Part shown: positions 6,352 through 7,896 of the stretch, in pieces | How positions within the stretch are numbered: position 1 is the first letter of the stretch | Layout: each line of letters begins with the position of its first letter | NCBI GenBank assembly: GCA_913046805.1 | Contig: CAJWTA010000050.1 | Coordinates: 1 to 7,896 of the forward strand | Reading direction: 5' to 3' | Origin: an uncultured Fidelibacterota bacterium | Lineage (GTDB): Bacteria; Marinisomatota; Marinisomatia; Marinisomatales; TCS55 | DNA length: 7,896 bases | The notes under the pieces: model-generated | Told to the model about the DNA's origin: nothing | The model's database searches: none | The model's input: the letters and a program-made list of their open reading frames with translations, nothing else | Translations under genes and position numbers: made by a program

Positions 6352-7896
6352 TTAGTTTTGGATTCGCGAAATTTTATCTATGCTTTTAACTTCTGAAACT
6401 TTCTTTAAAACTCTATCTAGTTGCTTGATGTTGCTCACTTGCACAATCAGTCTTGCTGAGGCAACAGAGTCTTTAACTTTAATATCAACTGATGTAATAT
6501 TTATGTTAAGCTTTGAAATAGTCTCCGTCATGTCTTTCAAAAGACCTTTTCTGTCTTGACCAATTACTTTGAGATGGACATTAAATAGGTCGGATCTTGA
6601 GACTTCCCATTCAACCGGTACCAATCGATCACTTTCTTCGCTTGAAATTGGAAGATTGTAACAGTTTGAACGATGCACCGTCATACCTCGACCTCTTGTA
6701 ACAAAACCAACCATATTGTCTCCGGGTATAGGATTGCAACATTTTCCAAAATTTGCCATGACGTTTGAAATACCCTGAAGTTTTATGCTCTTACTTTCAC
6801 TCCTTCTAAAATTAAATATGCTTTCATTTTCGTCTTGCTTTAAAATTTTATCATTTGTGATGCTTTTATCTAAGAGATCGCGTACAGAGATCTCGCCTTT
6901 GCCAATAAATTCAAATAATTGATCAACACTATTTAAGCCAAATTTGGAAAACATATTTTTAAGCTTATCCGATTGACTTGTCATCTTTAACCTTCTTAAG
7001 CTTTTTGTAAATAATTGCTCACCAATCTTAACACTTTCTTCTTTTTCTTTTTTCTGTAAATAATTTTTAATCTTATTTCTAGCTTTTGACGTTACAGCAA
7101 ATTCAAGCCATCCATAATTTGGTCTTTGAGATGTGCTAGTGATAATTTCGACATTATCGCCATTTTTAAGAATAGTGTTTAGTGGAACAACTTTATTATT
7201 TATCTTTGCACCAAGGCAACTTTGTCCCACTTCAGTGTGTACACAATATGCAAAATCTATTGGTGTGGAATTTGCAGGTAATTGTATGAGGTCCCCTGTT
7301 GGTGTAAAAACAAATATTTCATCACCAAAAAGGTCAATTTTTAAAAGATGCATAAACTCTTTAGGGTCATTTTCCTCGCTTTGAAGCATATCTAATAAAT
7401 CTCTAAGCCATTCAACATGTGTATCAATACTTTTTGAAGAACTTCCTGATTCTTTGTACCTCCAATGTGCAGCAACTCCAATTTCTGCAGTTCTCTCCAT
7501 ATCTTCGGTTCTAATTTGAATTTCAACTATCTTACCTTCTAATCCAAAAACGGTAGTATGTATTGATTGATATCCATTACTTTTAGGCATAGCTATGAAG
7601 TCTTTAAATCTTTCTTGAATAGGCTTAAATTTTTGATGCAATATTCCTAAAGCTAAGTAACAATCTTCAATTTTACCCACAACAACCCTAACTGCCATAA
7701 TATCATTAATCTCTTCAAAGGTTTTTTCCCTTTTAATCATTTTACCATAAATCGATGAATGCGATTTGGATCTTCCATAAACACGAAAATTCATTTGATT
7801 TAATTTTAACTCTTCAGTTAATGCAGAAGTAATCGATTTTATGTACCTCTCGCGTTCTTTATTTGATGATTTTAATTTTTTATCAATTTCATTGTA
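6352..7896 (-). CDS. rel: RelA/SpoT-type (p)ppGpp synthetase/hydrolase, 5' end outside window
   Basis: Long RelA/SpoT homologue that makes, and probably degrades, the alarmone (p)ppGpp. 514 residues are visible and the frame is open to the right edge. The ATG at 7792-7794 is internal, because the 34 codons before it encode a continuation (KERERYIKSI) typical of the family. Visible domains: synthetase (about 1-150) with YGRSKS, RFKD (96-99), SNGYQSIHT and EIQIRT; TGS (about 191-254) with the HTEVG motif; a helical linker; the cysteine-rich ZFD/CC motif with CCNPIPGD, H408 and C412; and a C-terminal ACT domain (about 437-514). RFKD, rather than the acidic EXDD of monofunctional RelA, is what bifunctional Rel enzymes carry. 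The HD hydrolase domain, roughly the first 200 residues, would lie beyond the window. It is the first visible gene of the block. Confidence 0.96.
   Translation of the reverse strand, partial: YNEIDKKLKSSNKERERYIKSITSALTEELKLNQMNFRVYGRSKSHSSIYGKMIKREKTFEEINDIMAVRVVVGKIEDCYLALGILHQKFKPIQERFKDFIAMPKSNGYQSIHTTVFGLEGKIVEIQIRTEDMERTAEIGVAAHWRYKESGSSSKSIDTHVEWLRDLLDMLQSEENDPKEFMHLLKIDLFGDEIFVFTPTGDLIQLPANSTPIDFAYCVHTEVGQSCLGAKINNKVVPLNTILKNGDNVEIITSTSQRPNYGWLEFAVTSKARNKIKNYLQKKEKEESVKIGEQLFTKSLRRLKMTSQSDKLKNMFSKFGLNSVDQLFEFIGKGEISVRDLLDKSITNDKILKQDENESIFNFRRSESKSIKLQGISNVMANFGKCCNPIPGDNMVGFVTRGRGMTVHRSNCYNLPISSEESDRLVPVEWEVSRSDLFNVHLKVIGQDRKGLLKDMTETISKLNINITSVDIKVKDSVASARLIVQVSNIKQLDRVLKKVSEVKSIDKISRIQN

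Noticed and set aside
7792..7794. ATG as the start of rel
   Set aside because: The frame stays open to the window edge and the 34 codons before it encode a typical Rel linker into the synthetase domain, so this methionine is internal and the gene is truncated by the window.

Overview
The window is a single, tightly packed, all-minus-strand block of ten protein-coding genes from an AT-rich, diderm (Gram-negative-type) bacterium. The outer-membrane lipoprotein enzyme Lnt, phosphatidylserine decarboxylase, a secreted HtrA-type protease and a Tat translocase subunit point to a two-membrane cell. The lineage cannot be fixed without a search. The low GC content, the DUF4321-type and DUF5683-like proteins and the ecfT-truA adjacency would fit a free-living marine lineage such as Ca. 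Marinimicrobia (SAR406); this is a low-confidence inference.

Layout in the direction of transcription (right to left): a 5'-truncated rel/spoT-type (p)ppGpp enzyme (runs off the right edge); ruvX/yqgF; lnt; a secreted or membrane-associated DUF5683-like protein of unknown function; an EcfT-like membrane protein; truA; an HtrA/Deg-type serine protease with one PDZ domain; psd; a small two-helix DUF4321-type membrane protein; and tatA. Only two non-coding stretches are visible: 54 bases between the DUF4321 gene and tatA, and 91 bases beyond tatA at the left edge. No RNA gene, mobile element, CRISPR array or convincing terminator was seen.

Neighbouring genes overlap or are separated by 0-6 bases as far as the DUF4321 gene (TAATG, ATGA and TAAAATG junctions), so the block probably behaves as one polycistronic unit with translational coupling. 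Only tatA, the gene after the single real gap, has a clear Shine-Dalgarno sequence. Functionally the block mixes stringent response (Rel), 16S pre-rRNA processing (RuvX), tRNA pseudouridylation (TruA) and envelope biogenesis and quality control (Lnt, Psd, HtrA, TatA). This is mostly housekeeping sequence and I do not see a new defence or mobile system. The points most worth a second look are the EcfT-like protein next to truA with no ATPase genes and an altered coupling motif, the active-site substitutions in Lnt, the unknown DUF5683-like gene that overlaps lnt, and the lack of Shine-Dalgarno sites. Several starts (tatA, htrA, ecfT) are best placed at ATG codons inside longer frames that open with TTG, while truA appears to use a real TTG start.
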